A DNA stretch of 64,000 bases. Origin: Flavobacterium hankyongi. GTDB taxonomy: Bacteria; Bacteroidota; Bacteroidia; Flavobacteriales; Flavobacteriaceae. The notes beneath the pieces were generated by a model. That model was not told where the DNA came from. It saw only the letters and a program-made list of their open reading frames with translations, and did not search any database. The position numbers and the translations under genes were made by a program. Positions within the stretch are counted from its first letter, which is position 1. Each line of letters begins with the position of its first letter. The stretch is from contig NZ_CP085725.1 of the NCBI RefSeq assembly GCF_036840915.1, positions 1,984,001 through 2,048,000 on the forward strand, read 5' to 3'. Positions 18,745 through 27,526 of this stretch are shown here, in pieces.

Positions 18745-20346
18745 TTATTTTGTTGTGTGTTGTACGTAAATGTGCTTTTCTTCTTCTCCAGTATTTTCTA
18801 ATTCGTAAGCCTCTTTAAAGCCCACTAATTTAATCTTTATATTCTCTTCTTTGGCACGAATCTTTTTAAATTCTTTTATCAAATCTAGAACATCATGAGC
18901 TATATACACTGTATCTGAAGCATTTATAATTACTTTTGAATTTTCTGGAATTGATGCCAAAGTTGCTTTGATAGCTGATTTGTTCAAGAAAGAAACTTCT
19001 TGTGCTAAATCAATATGAATTACATCACCATCTTGATACTCTTCTTTTCTAAAATTATAAGCACGTTGCATGTTTCCTTTCAAAATAAAAATCACACTGA
19101 TGATTAATCCTAAAGCAACTCCTTTTAATAAATCGGTAAAAACTACTGCCAGCATAGTTGCAATGAAAGGAATGAATTGATATTTACCTCTTCCATAAAA
19201 ATGCTTAATCACGCTAGGGTTTGCTAATTTATAACCAACCAATAAAAGCACGGCCGCAAGAGTTGCCAATGGAATCATATTTAAAATTGACGGAATTGCC
19301 ACAGCACAAACTATCAATAAAATACCATGAAAAATAGCTGACATTTTAGTTTCGGCACCTGCATTTGCATTTGCAGTTGTTCTTACTACTACAGAAGTCA
19401 TTGGCAATCCTCCTAACAAAGCACTCACCATATTCCCTATACCTTGTGCTTTTAATTCTACATTAGTATCAGTATAGCGTTTGTATTTGTCCATTCTATC
19501 TGCTGCTTCAATACAAAGTAATGTTTCGATAGATGCCACTACAGCAATAGTAATTCCAACAATCCAAACTTTTTGATTAGTGAAAGCTGTAAAATCAGGC
19601 AGAGTAAAACTTTGTTTAAATTCATCGAAAGATGTTGGCACAGGTAGTTTAACCAAATGATCTTGGAGTACTGCCAATGAAGATCCAGAAGCTATAAAAA
19701 TTTGGTTAACAACAATACCTACTATTACAGCAACTAATGCAGCAGGAACTAACTTCAAATTCTTTAAGAAAGGAACTTTGTTCCAGCCAATTAATATTGT
19801 CAAAGAAATTATAGTAATAATAGTCGCTCCCAGGTGAATGTTTCCTAATACTGAAAAGATTTCAGAAAACGTATTTTGTCCATCAGGTTGCAAGAAGGCT
19901 AAATCTCCTTCATAATCCTTATCATAACCAAAAGCGTGCGGAACTTGTTTTAGGAATATAATAACCCCAATACCTGCAAGCATTCCTTCAATCACATTAT
20001 TAGGAAAATAATTTGAAATAGATCCTGCTCTTAAAAATCCTAAAGCAATTTGTAATAAGCCCGCAATTAAAACTGCAAGTAAGAAAACGTTAAAGCCTCC
20101 TAAATCAGTAATAGCTGTTAATACAATTGCTGTTAAACCAGCAGCTGGACCAGAAACTGAGAGATGTGATTTACTTAAGTAACCAACCACAATTCCTCCT
20201 ACAACTCCTGAAATAATTCCGGCGAATAAAGGCGCCCCAGACGCCAATGCAATGCCTAAACATAAAGGCAAAGCTACAAGGAAAACCACTAATCCTGAAG
20301 GTAAATCAGAACCTAGGTTTCCAAAAATATTTATCTTTTTTGTCAT
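18745..20346 (-). CDS. SulP-family anion transporter, probable bicarbonate importer
   Basis: The 533-residue protein has the SulP membrane core, with signatures LPLCLGIALASGAPLFAGIISG near residue 26 and SGPAAGLTAIV near 65. A short C-terminal STAS-like part follows (VIINASDTVYIAHDVLDLIKEF). SulP members carry sulfate, chloride or bicarbonate. The tight linkage to two carbonic anhydrase genes makes bicarbonate the most likely substrate here, which is an inference from context. The small gene at 20408 is 61 bases upstream on the same strand. Confidence 0.92.
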   Translation of the reverse strand: MTKKINIFGNLGSDLPSGLVVFLVALPLCLGIALASGAPLFAGIISGVVGGIVVGYLSKSHLSVSGPAAGLTAIVLTAITDLGGFNVFLLAVLIAGLLQIALGFLRAGSISNYFPNNVIEGMLAGIGVIIFLKQVPHAFGYDKDYEGDLAFLQPDGQNTFSEIFSVLGNIHLGATIITIISLTILIGWNKVPFLKNLKLVPAALVAVIVGIVVNQIFIASGSSLAVLQDHLVKLPVPTSFDEFKQSFTLPDFTAFTNQKVWIVGITIAVVASIETLLCIEAADRMDKYKRYTDTNVELKAQGIGNMVSALLGGLPMTSVVVRTTANANAGAETKMSAIFHGILLIVCAVAIPSILNMIPLATLAAVLLLVGYKLANPSVIKHFYGRGKYQFIPFIATMLAVVFTDLLKGVALGLIISVIFILKGNMQRAYNFRKEEYQDGDVIHIDLAQEVSFLNKSAIKATLASIPENSKVIINASDTVYIAHDVLDLIKEFKKIRAKEENIKIKLVGFKEAYELENTGEEEKHIYVQHTTK

Positions 20347-20407
20347 AACCTTAAAAATTTAAAACAGTATTTTACCACAAGATACTCCTATGGCTATCAT
20401 AAATATT

Positions 20408-20698
20408 TTAAACTTGCTCTGGTGGCAAAAGGTCTATGTGTTTATTTACTCGATAGTTTTTGAGTAAATAAAAGTCTGGAATTTCTTTTAATAGTGATTC
20501 GGCAAATAAGCCTCCGAAATTTTCATGTCCTATTATATATTCCGAAATAATCTGTTTTGTCTTTTGATGATGTTCTTCTTCCTCAGTAATAGTATAAGAG
20601 AATTTTGCTCCGCTAGCCTCATTGATTACACAAGTAATAACCGTTGAAAACTGGAAGAAAATAAATACCGCTAATACTATTTTAGTAAAAAACTTCAT
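20408..20698 (-). CDS. Small exported protein of unknown function upstream of the SulP operon
   Basis: The 96-residue product begins with a signal-peptide-like segment (KIVLAVFIFFQFSTVITC). It has a charged middle (TEEEEHHQKTKQ) and ends in DLLPPEQV. A Cys at residue 23 could be a lipid attachment site, but the residues before it are not a clean lipobox. It may be the first gene of the SulP-carbonic anhydrase transcription unit. I do not recognise a family. Confidence 0.6.
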   Translation of the reverse strand: MKFFTKIVLAVFIFFQFSTVITCVINEASGAKFSYTITEEEEHHQKTKQIISEYIIGHENFGGLFAESLLKEIPDFYLLKNYRVNKHIDLLPPEQV

Positions 20699-20751
20699 GG
20701 CGCGAATATAGTCAAATATGACACTTAAAAAAGAAGGATTAACATTTTATT

Positions 20752-20783
20752 AAAAAAAATCCTCGTTACTACACGAGGATTTT
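20752..20783 (-). terminator. Terminator after the copper-type operon
   Basis: CCTCGT (20761-20766) and ACGAGG (20773-20778) pair across a 6-base loop, with flanking A and T runs that extend the stem. The minus strand ends in a long T-run. Confidence 0.88.
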
Positions 20784-20791
20784 ACAGAAAT

Positions 20792-21133
20792 CTATTTGAT
20801 TCTTTCGTATTGGCAACAACCGTGAAGCTTATCATAATCTTCATTTGTCGCTTTTACATTTTTTGTATCGTGACCTACTTTTGCAATAGCTTTTTCTATA
20901 TTGCTTATGTCGCATTTTTCTTCATTAACAATCAAATGAAGCATATGATCATCATTATGCCATGTAGCACTTTTTACTCCAGGTACAGAAAAAGCAGCTT
21001 TTTCAATACGTTTTTTACACATTTCACAGTTCCCATTTACTTCAATGTTATACTTAGCATTTTTATTTTTTTTCTCTTGTGCAAATGATGTCAAACCAAT
21101 CATCAACATCACTACTAAAATTATATTTTTCAT
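20792..21133 (-). CDS. Exported heavy-metal-associated (HMA) domain protein
   Basis: The 113-residue protein has a signal peptide ending in TSFAQ and an HMA fold with the metal motif GNCEMCKKR (CxxC). A second Cys-Cys pair sits near the end (LHGCCQYERIK). It is likely a periplasmic copper chaperone. It is the last gene of the locus, 11 bases after the TonB receptor stop, with a terminator behind it. Copper rather than another soft metal is inferred from the HYC_CC_PP neighbour. Confidence 0.88.
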   Translation of the reverse strand: MKNIILVVMLMIGLTSFAQEKKNKNAKYNIEVNGNCEMCKKRIEKAAFSVPGVKSATWHNDDHMLHLIVNEEKCDISNIEKAIAKVGHDTKNVKATNEDYDKLHGCCQYERIK

Positions 21134-21144
21134 ATCTATAATAA

Positions 21145-23142
21145 TTATTTCACTTTAAATCGTAAACCTGCATAAAACATTTTACCAAAAATTGGCGCAT
21201 ATACTACAGAAGTATCAAAAGTTGTTCCAAAAGGATTCCCTATACCAACAATAGCTTTATCTTGCTTGTAATTACCTAAATTCTCAGCTCCCACATACAT
21301 CTCAAATACTGATGAAAAAGTACGAGTAATTTGCGAATTCATTACAATAAATGATGGAGAAAACTGAGAAAATTCTCCAGCTGTATTTGGCAATTGTTGT
21401 TTTCCTATCCAGTTCAATGTATAATCAAAACGCCACTGTTGTCCTTTTTCTTTTATATGAGTTTCAAATTCTAAATTTGTAAAGAAGCGATGCTTTGCTT
21501 GTAAAGGTCTTTGAAAATCTCCAGAATTATAACTCGTCATAATGTCATAATATTTATAAGCAGATCGGAAATTAAGATGTTTTATAATTTCGGTATTAAA
21601 TTCAACTTGCAAGCTATTTGCAAAGGATTTTCCATTTAAATTATAAAAACTTACCTGATTATTGGACTGAAAAGCATCTACTACGACTTGATTTTGGAAA
21701 TCTGTTCTATAAAAATCTACTGAAGCATCTGACTTCATTCCAAATAAATCGAACTTTTGTAAAAATCCAAACCCATAATTCCAAGCAATTTCAGGATCTA
21801 AACCATAAATCTTTCCTGAATTATCTAGAACATTAAAAGCTCTTGAACTCCCAAAGAATTGCTGATTTTCTGCAAATATGTTGGCTGATCTTTTTCCTCT
21901 TCCAACAGAGAAACGAAGTACACCATCAGTCCAAGGATTATAACGAGCATGCAATCGCGGAGTTACAAAAAAACCTAAACGATTGTGATAATCTGCACGC
22001 CCTCCCAAGATGAAACTAAAATTATCTGAATTATCATAAGTATACTCAAAAAAAGCTCCTAAAGAAGTGTCTTTTCTACCCACATCTGAAGCGTCAACAA
22101 CTTCTTGGTACACATCTGAAGTAAAATTTAAACCAGTTGCGAATTTATTCATCGTGTTATTGATAATCGAATTGAAAATCAAATTAGAATAAAAACTCTT
22201 TTGCTTAATATCATACATTCTTAATCCAAAATAAGAATCTTGCTCATGCGATGTAAAAGCATTTTGAAAGCCAATACTTTGATAAGGCATATCTGCCCAA
22301 ACGTATCCAATTTTTGATGAAAAATCGAAACGCTGAGTATTTATCTCTGAACCCCAAAATGCATTAGAAAATTTATGTTTATTAGGATCAAACCCTAATT
22401 GACCCGTTTGTTTTTCGTCATTCATATATCTGAAATTCAAAAAACTCACCCAACCTTTTTCAGGGTTAGCATACTGCCAACGATTCATTACATTGATTTG
22501 ATTTCCTAGCGGATTATCCAAAAAACCATCATTATTCATGTCGTTTTTTGATACACGCATATTTCCATGAAGTAACAAACTTGTAGCCCATTTATCATTC
22601 ACTTTTTGAGTTACATGTGTATTAACTTCGAAACGAGAGTCGGTAGAACCATAAACATTAAGATAGAAAGGGATTTCTTTAAGCGGTTTTAAAAGTTCAG
22701 TATTAATTTGACCCGAAATACTTTCGTAACCATTTATAACACTTCCTGCACCTTTAGTGATTTGAATACTTTCAACCCAAGTTCCGGGTGTAAAAGACAA
22801 ACCAAAAGCTTGCGAAGCTCCTCGTACAGATGGTATGTTTTCTTCGGCAATTAATAAGTATGGACTTGTAAGTCCAAGCATTTTTATTTGTTTGGCACCA
22901 GTTAAAGCATCAGAAAAATTCACATCGATTGATGGATTAGTTTCAAAACTTTCGGCCAAATTACAACAAGCTGCTTTTAAGAGTTCTTTGCTTGTTAAAA
23001 CTGTAGTGTTTGTTGCTTTAAGTAATGATTTTTGTACTTTTCCTCGTTTTGCTTCTACTTTTACTGTCTGTAAAGTATCTTGTACTTGTGCAGAAGCCTT
23101 GATTGAAAGGAAAACAACAAAAAACATGATTATATTTTTCAT
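21145..23142 (-). CDS. TonB-dependent receptor of the copper-type locus
   Basis: The 665-residue outer-membrane receptor has a signal peptide ending in KASAQ. A plug domain spans about residues 40-150, with an unusual Cys-Cys pair in LLKAACCNLAESF. The rest is the beta-barrel, ending in YAGLRFKVK with the terminal aromatic strand. It lacks the N-terminal carboxypeptidase-like domain of SusC-type receptors, and there is no SusD partner. The flanking HMA and HYC_CC_PP genes point to copper or a related metal as the substrate. That is inferred, not shown. Confidence 0.88.
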   Translation of the reverse strand: MKNIIMFFVVFLSIKASAQVQDTLQTVKVEAKRGKVQKSLLKATNTTVLTSKELLKAACCNLAESFETNPSIDVNFSDALTGAKQIKMLGLTSPYLLIAEENIPSVRGASQAFGLSFTPGTWVESIQITKGAGSVINGYESISGQINTELLKPLKEIPFYLNVYGSTDSRFEVNTHVTQKVNDKWATSLLLHGNMRVSKNDMNNDGFLDNPLGNQINVMNRWQYANPEKGWVSFLNFRYMNDEKQTGQLGFDPNKHKFSNAFWGSEINTQRFDFSSKIGYVWADMPYQSIGFQNAFTSHEQDSYFGLRMYDIKQKSFYSNLIFNSIINNTMNKFATGLNFTSDVYQEVVDASDVGRKDTSLGAFFEYTYDNSDNFSFILGGRADYHNRLGFFVTPRLHARYNPWTDGVLRFSVGRGKRSANIFAENQQFFGSSRAFNVLDNSGKIYGLDPEIAWNYGFGFLQKFDLFGMKSDASVDFYRTDFQNQVVVDAFQSNNQVSFYNLNGKSFANSLQVEFNTEIIKHLNFRSAYKYYDIMTSYNSGDFQRPLQAKHRFFTNLEFETHIKEKGQQWRFDYTLNWIGKQQLPNTAGEFSQFSPSFIVMNSQITRTFSSVFEMYVGAENLGNYKQDKAIVGIGNPFGTTFDTSVVYAPIFGKMFYAGLRFKVK

Positions 23143-23216
23143 TGAATTTAATTTATTTGTTAGAAATACTTCTTTCTACAATAGTCAATTAGGACTAATT
23201 GCATTGAACAAATAAA

Positions 23217-23645
23217 TTAGGCGTAGAAAATATACTGTGAATAAAGTTTGTAAAGCGGCGGAGCATTAGTATCACAGTAAAAAGAAGGATTTTCACTTTT
23301 TACTATAACTTCTTTTGACGCTACAAATTGAGAAAAATTATATTCCTGAGTAGGAATAAATGATGCTAAATCTAATTGGAAGTTTTTAACTAAAACATTT
23401 TCAGAAGTAGTCTTCTTGATGTCTACTTTGTTATTTTTACAACATTCATCATGAGTATCTTGCTTTGCGCAACATGATTTTTCAACTACACTTGGTTTTT
23501 CATCAACACAAGGCTCTTCAGTTTTATAATTGAATGATACTCCAGAAATTTTGCCTTCACAATAATGCACGTTGAAAGCCAATCCTACATTGGAAACCAA
23601 TATAAGCGTAGACAAAAGAATGGCTATGTGTGCTTTTATTTTCAT
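23217..23645 (-). CDS. HYC_CC_PP-family protein
   Basis: The 142-residue exported protein shows the three features that name the family: HYC in FNVHYCEGK, CC in KSCCAK and DECCKN, and PP in NAPPLYKLYS. Its cysteine- and histidine-rich middle suggests metal binding. It is the first gene of the locus with the TonB receptor and the HMA protein. A TTG at 23663 would extend the frame by six codons but lies in the -7 element, so the ATG at 23645 is used. Confidence 0.82.
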   Translation of the reverse strand: MKIKAHIAILLSTLILVSNVGLAFNVHYCEGKISGVSFNYKTEEPCVDEKPSVVEKSCCAKQDTHDECCKNNKVDIKKTTSENVLVKNFQLDLASFIPTQEYNFSQFVASKEVIVKSENPSFYCDTNAPPLYKLYSQYIFYA

Positions 23646-23660
23646 AATGCTATCGAGCTC

Positions 23661-23668
23661 CAAAAGTA
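23661..23668 (-). promoter_or_regulatory. -7 element of the copper-type operon
   Basis: The minus strand reads TACTTTTG, an exact TAnnTTTG. Transcription would begin about 9 bases before the ATG at 23645. Confidence 0.6.
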
Positions 23669-23701
23669 GACATTTTTTAAAAAAAGTATTATAAAATCTT
23701 G

Positions 23702-25060
23702 TTAATTGATTTCGATAATTTGTTTCAAGTACGGAATTTCACATGTTATTTGGTATCTAGATTCAATTTGAGTTTTAAGTTCAATAAAAGCTTTTGTTTC
23801 TCCATGAACCAAGAAAATGGTTTTTGGTTTTTCTTCTAATTCTGATAACCATTGTAGTAAATCTTCTTGATCTCCATGAGCAGAAAGCCCTTCTATTTCT
23901 ATAATTTGGGCATTTACCGGATAATAATTTCCATACATTTTAATTTCATCAGCACCTTCAATCAACTTGCGTCCGCGAGTACCTTCTGCCTGATAACCAA
24001 CGATAATAACTGTATTTTTAGAATCAATAATATATCTTTCCAAATAACTCAAAACTCTTCCTCCAGTAACCATTCCACTTGCAGCAATAACCACTTTGGG
24101 TCTATCGTCATAAATAGTCTCTATTGTTTCCTCAAAATTGGTTATAAGTTGAAACATATCACACATAGCCTCACATTCATTTAATTTAAGTTTATGCCAG
24201 GAATGATTTTCTGTAAACAAATCAATGACTTTTATTCCCATTGGGGTATCTATAATATAAGGTATCTCGGGAATTCTACCTTGTTTTTTCAATTTCCAAA
24301 TAAGATACATAATAGTTTGTGCTCTTTCAACGGCAAAACTTGGTATAATTACGTTCCCTCCTCTGGAAATAGTTTCATTGATACATTTTTCTAAATCTTC
24401 CATTGGGTCATTATCTGGATGTAAACGATCACCATAAGTACTTTCTAAAAAAACATAATCGGCTTTTTTAGGTTTTATTGGTTCAAAAAGCAAATCATCA
24501 TTATCCCGACCAATATCTCCAGAGAAAACCAATGTTTTTCCTTCAAGTTTCAATTCTATTGAACAAGCACCTAAAATATGACCTGCATAAAAATATCTAG
24601 CAGAAATTTCAGCATCTAAATTAAATTCTTTATCCAAAGAAATAATTTTAAAAAAAGGCAAAACACGTTCTGCTTGCTCAACTGTATATAAAGGTTCGGC
24701 TGGATTATGTCTAGAATAATGCTCTTTATTTGCTTTTTCAGCCTCTTCTTCTTGAATTTTAGCAGAATCTAATAAAATCAACCTCGAAATGTCTTTTGTA
24801 GGGCTTGTGCAATAAATTTTACCTTCAAAACCTTGGTTCACTAATCGAGGTAACCAACCACAATGATCCAAATGACCGTGAGTAAGCAAAACATAATCTA
24901 TTGTTGACGGCAATACATCTAATGGCTCCCAATTGAATTGTCTTGTTTCTTTATTTCCTTGAAACAATCCACAATCTATAAGGATTCGGATGCCGTTAGA
25001 CTCTATTAATGTTTTGGAACCAGTAACAGTCCCAACTCCTCCAAAAAACTGTATTTTCAT
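23702..25060 (-). CDS. Beta-CASP metallo-beta-lactamase-fold nuclease
   Basis: The 452-residue protein has the metal-binding motif HGHLDH at 61-66, a further His in GHILGACS, and Asp in FSGDIGRD. A beta-CASP insert and the terminal HGE motif (LVHGETKAF) follow. This is the architecture of the CPSF-73/RNase J-like group that cuts RNA and sometimes DNA. It starts 12 bases after the ATP-cone/endonuclease gene on the same strand, so the two are likely to act together. Its substrate is not evident. Confidence 0.92.
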   Translation of the reverse strand: MKIQFFGGVGTVTGSKTLIESNGIRILIDCGLFQGNKETRQFNWEPLDVLPSTIDYVLLTHGHLDHCGWLPRLVNQGFEGKIYCTSPTKDISRLILLDSAKIQEEEAEKANKEHYSRHNPAEPLYTVEQAERVLPFFKIISLDKEFNLDAEISARYFYAGHILGACSIELKLEGKTLVFSGDIGRDNDDLLFEPIKPKKADYVFLESTYGDRLHPDNDPMEDLEKCINETISRGGNVIIPSFAVERAQTIMYLIWKLKKQGRIPEIPYIIDTPMGIKVIDLFTENHSWHKLKLNECEAMCDMFQLITNFEETIETIYDDRPKVVIAASGMVTGGRVLSYLERYIIDSKNTVIIVGYQAEGTRGRKLIEGADEIKMYGNYYPVNAQIIEIEGLSAHGDQEDLLQWLSELEEKPKTIFLVHGETKAFIELKTQIESRYQITCEIPYLKQIIEIN

Positions 25061-25072
25061 AAGTACTTTATT

Positions 25073-25897
25073 TTAAATGCACAATTCTGAAACCTCTTTA
25101 GTGATATTTTTAATTCTATTTTGACTTAAACCTATAAATGATAAACTATCAGTATTTTCTTTTAATTGTTTTACAACTATAATGTCAAGCATGAGTAATT
25201 GCTCTTTTTCTACAGAAGAAAGTGTCGTTAAACAAGTTATTGGATACAAATGAGAGTTTTCAATTTTATTTCTAAGATTGTTTCCTTTAGGGAATTCCCA
25301 ACTTAACAATTCAATACCTGAGCAAATGGCAAATTTCACCGCATCATCAGAAAACCTATTATTTGTAGCAATAAGACAGTTGTTTATAAATATTGATTGA
25401 TCAAAAACGGAATGCGTTTGACTTTTCAGATCATTAAACCTAGAAAGAATGTACATGGGCACTTTCACATCAGAAACAATATCACGATTGGCGTGAAATT
25501 TACATTCTATCATTTTTACTTCGTTGCCTTTTTGAATAATTAAATCCACTTCATGTGATACACATTTTCCTTCCAAATTCAAATTGATTTGGGTAGTGTA
25601 TCCTTCTTCTCTAAACAAATACGAAATATATTTTTCAAAATAAAATCCAGCTGGCCCTAATAATTCTAAAGAGGCTCTTAAATTATACCTTGCCGCATTT
25701 GCTTTTGATCCCTTTTTAAGCAAATCAAAAGCTATTTTATAAATTTTCTTTGTCGTAATTCCTTCAAAAAGTTTTCCGTCTATTTGACTTAATACATTTT
25801 CGACTACGTCTTTACTTGCTCCAGATTTAAGGAGAGACTTTTCCAACTTGGATTTTTCAAAATTTACAATATCTCCTGAATGCTTTATAATTTTCAT
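25073..25897 (-). CDS. ATP-cone protein fused to a restriction-endonuclease-like domain
   Basis: The 274-residue protein starts with an ATP-cone domain (residues 1-90; KIIKHSGDIVNFEKSKLEKSL...). This nucleotide-sensing module is known from ribonucleotide reductase and NrdR. A PD-(D/E)xK nuclease core follows, with EVDLII (Asp118) and MIECKFH (Glu131, Lys133), as in Mrr-like enzymes. The nuclease residues look intact. The tight link to the beta-CASP gene suggests a two-nuclease module controlled by nucleotide level. That is an inference. Confidence 0.82.
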   Translation of the reverse strand: MKIIKHSGDIVNFEKSKLEKSLLKSGASKDVVENVLSQIDGKLFEGITTKKIYKIAFDLLKKGSKANAARYNLRASLELLGPAGFYFEKYISYLFREEGYTTQINLNLEGKCVSHEVDLIIQKGNEVKMIECKFHANRDIVSDVKVPMYILSRFNDLKSQTHSVFDQSIFINNCLIATNNRFSDDAVKFAICSGIELLSWEFPKGNNLRNKIENSHLYPITCLTTLSSVEKEQLLMLDIIVVKQLKENTDSLSFIGLSQNRIKNITKEVSELCI

Positions 25898-25933
25898 CTT
25901 AAACAGACTAATTATATAAAGTTAAGAAAATAT

Positions 25934-26377
25934 TTATAAAGTTTTTTTCTGATAAAGGAATCCTGGGATAAAAAGAAGTAAAAACAACGGCTGAATAAGA
26001 AATCTTCTTACATAGAATAAAATCATTTTCTGTTCTTCATCAAAAAAATGAAGCAACACAAACATTCCTAATAACAAAAAGATTAAGAATATAATTAAAA
26101 GCACCACAGAAAATTTAACCATTTGCATCTCTTGAAAAATCACGTAGATAATTGCAATAGAAAACACTGAGTTTAAAAAATAACGAAATATCCAGTTTGC
26201 AAATAAAAGCACTTCGTTATAATTGGGATACTTTAAATGTGAAAATTCAGATTGGAAATAATTTATAAAAGGATCATAGAACCACTCATTTTCAAAAGCT
26301 CTCACCGAAACCAAAAGACCCAGCAAAAAAACAAAGAGTGTAATTTGTGCTCTTCTATTTAGTTTCTTCCGAAGCAT
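25934..26377 (-). CDS. Exosortase F system-associated membrane protein
   Basis: The 147-residue protein has about four membrane segments. It carries the pattern ENEWFYDPFINYFQSE soon after the first of them, as in the partner protein found beside XrtF in flavobacteria. It follows xrtF with a 23-base overlap when the ATG at 26377 is used. A longer frame reaches 26428 but would overlap xrtF more deeply, so the shorter start is chosen. The role in sorting is unknown. Confidence 0.8.
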   Translation of the reverse strand: MLRKKLNRRAQITLFVFLLGLLVSVRAFENEWFYDPFINYFQSEFSHLKYPNYNEVLLFANWIFRYFLNSVFSIAIIYVIFQEMQMVKFSVVLLIIFLIFLLLGMFVLLHFFDEEQKMILFYVRRFLIQPLFLLLFIPGFLYQKKTL

Positions 26378-26903
26378 ATTTATAAAATTTATAAATCCAT
26401 AAAAACCAAAGCAAAAAAACAATTCCATAAATGATTAGAGGAAAAACAACTCCGTGAATTATATGTTCTTGCTCTGGAAACTTATTCAAAATCATTATTA
26501 TAAAACCAATTCGCAAAATATTGAGCACATAAATCAGAACACTTCCTGCTAAAACATATAACAAAGTTGGTTTTATAGTAGTAGAAAAAGCAACAATAAA
26601 GGAAACGAACAATATTATAACACTAACTGCATTACAACCTTCAATTATTCTACCTACGTAGTTGTTGTTATAAATAACAAGGTAATACTCCCCTCTTTCA
26701 TCCTTTACCGTTTTAGCATTTTCATCAGATACTTGAAGTAATTTCTCTGAAAGCACAGAAACGTTAGAAGTAATTCCATCTACACTATTACCTTCATAAC
26801 TTTTAAGATACAATTGATAAATTACAGTCAACACTAAATAAGTCAGAAAAAATTTTGCAAGAAAAAGCAAGAAAGGTTTGTATTGCTGGATATAATTATT
26901 CAA
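26355..26903 (-). CDS. xrtF: Exosortase family protein XrtF
   Basis: The 182-residue membrane protein has the exosortase catalytic triad: Cys90 in EGCNAVS, Arg131 in ILRIGF and His150 in HIIHGVVF. Exosortases cleave proteins bearing a short C-terminal sorting signal and transfer them to a surface carrier. It is much shorter than EpsH-type exosortases, as XrtF proteins are. I see no protein with an obvious C-terminal sorting signal in this window. Confidence 0.88.
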   Translation of the reverse strand: MNNYIQQYKPFLLFLAKFFLTYLVLTVIYQLYLKSYEGNSVDGITSNVSVLSEKLLQVSDENAKTVKDERGEYYLVIYNNNYVGRIIEGCNAVSVIILFVSFIVAFSTTIKPTLLYVLAGSVLIYVLNILRIGFIIMILNKFPEQEHIIHGVVFPLIIYGIVFLLWFLWIYKFYKYASEETK

Positions 26904-26949
26904 AACAGTTTTTTAACAAATTTATATAAAAATTAAAATTAGCGTTAGT

Positions 26950-26957
26950 TACTTTTG
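26950..26957 (+). promoter_or_regulatory. -7 element before the GAF gene
   Basis: TACTTTTG is an exact TAnnTTTG, 17 bases before the ATG at 26975. No TTG is seen at the -33 position. Confidence 0.55.
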
Positions 26958-26974
26958 CACAAAACACATTAAAA

Positions 26975-27427
26975 ATGAATTTTAACGACTTACAACCTAA
27001 AGTTACCGAAATAGTAAAATCATCTTTAACGAGAGATGAAAAATTATTAAATATCTGTCAACTTTTACAAAACAATATAAGTTATTACAACTGGGTAGGA
27101 TTTTATTTTGCTAATCACGAAACAAAAACATTACACCTAGGGCCCTATGTAGGCGCAGAAACAGACCACACGGTGATTCCATTTGGCAAAGGAATATGTG
27201 GTCAAGTAGCTGAATCTAATGCAAACTTTGTTGTGCCAGATGTTTCTGCTCAAGACAATTATATTGCTTGCAGCTTTACTGTAAAGTCTGAAATTGTCGT
27301 TCCTTTATTTGTAAACGGAATAAACATTGGACAAATTGACATTGATAGCCATGTAATTGATCCGTTTACAGAAGCAGACGAACGTTTTTTAGAATTTGTA
27401 AATCAAGAAGTTGCCAAATTATTTTAA
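26975..27427 (+). CDS. GAF-domain protein, probable free methionine-(R)-sulfoxide reductase
   Basis: The 150-residue single-GAF protein matches the fRMsr (MsrC, YebR) family along its length. The family cysteines corresponding to E. coli Cys94 and Cys118 are present as Cys75 (GICGQ) and Cys99 (YIACS), 24 residues apart as expected. The position of E. coli Cys84 is His65 here. The enzyme reduces free methionine-R-sulfoxide. With one resolving cysteine missing, the catalytic cycle may run with only two. It is a single-gene unit divergent from xrtF. Confidence 0.85.
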   Translation: MNFNDLQPKVTEIVKSSLTRDEKLLNICQLLQNNISYYNWVGFYFANHETKTLHLGPYVGAETDHTVIPFGKGICGQVAESNANFVVPDVSAQDNYIACSFTVKSEIVVPLFVNGINIGQIDIDSHVIDPFTEADERFLEFVNQEVAKLF

Positions 27428-27442
27428 TACAAGAATAAAAGT

Positions 27443-27472
27443 TTGCTACTTCAAAAAATAAGTTTACCTTTG
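27443..27472 (+). promoter_or_regulatory. Promoter of rpsO
   Basis: TTG (27443-27445), a 19-base spacer and TACCTTTG (27465-27472) form a full match to the Bacteroidota promoter. The leader to the rpsO ATG is about 48 bases. Confidence 0.85.
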
Positions 27473-27526
27473 CACTCGTATTGAGAAAACCTCAATCTAC
27501 ATAATAATCATTTAAATAATATTAGA

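Noticed and set aside
26378-26428. Longer N terminus for the exosortase-associated protein
   Set aside because: It would overlap xrtF by 74 bases and adds a stretch not expected in the family. The ATG at 26377 gives a normal start.
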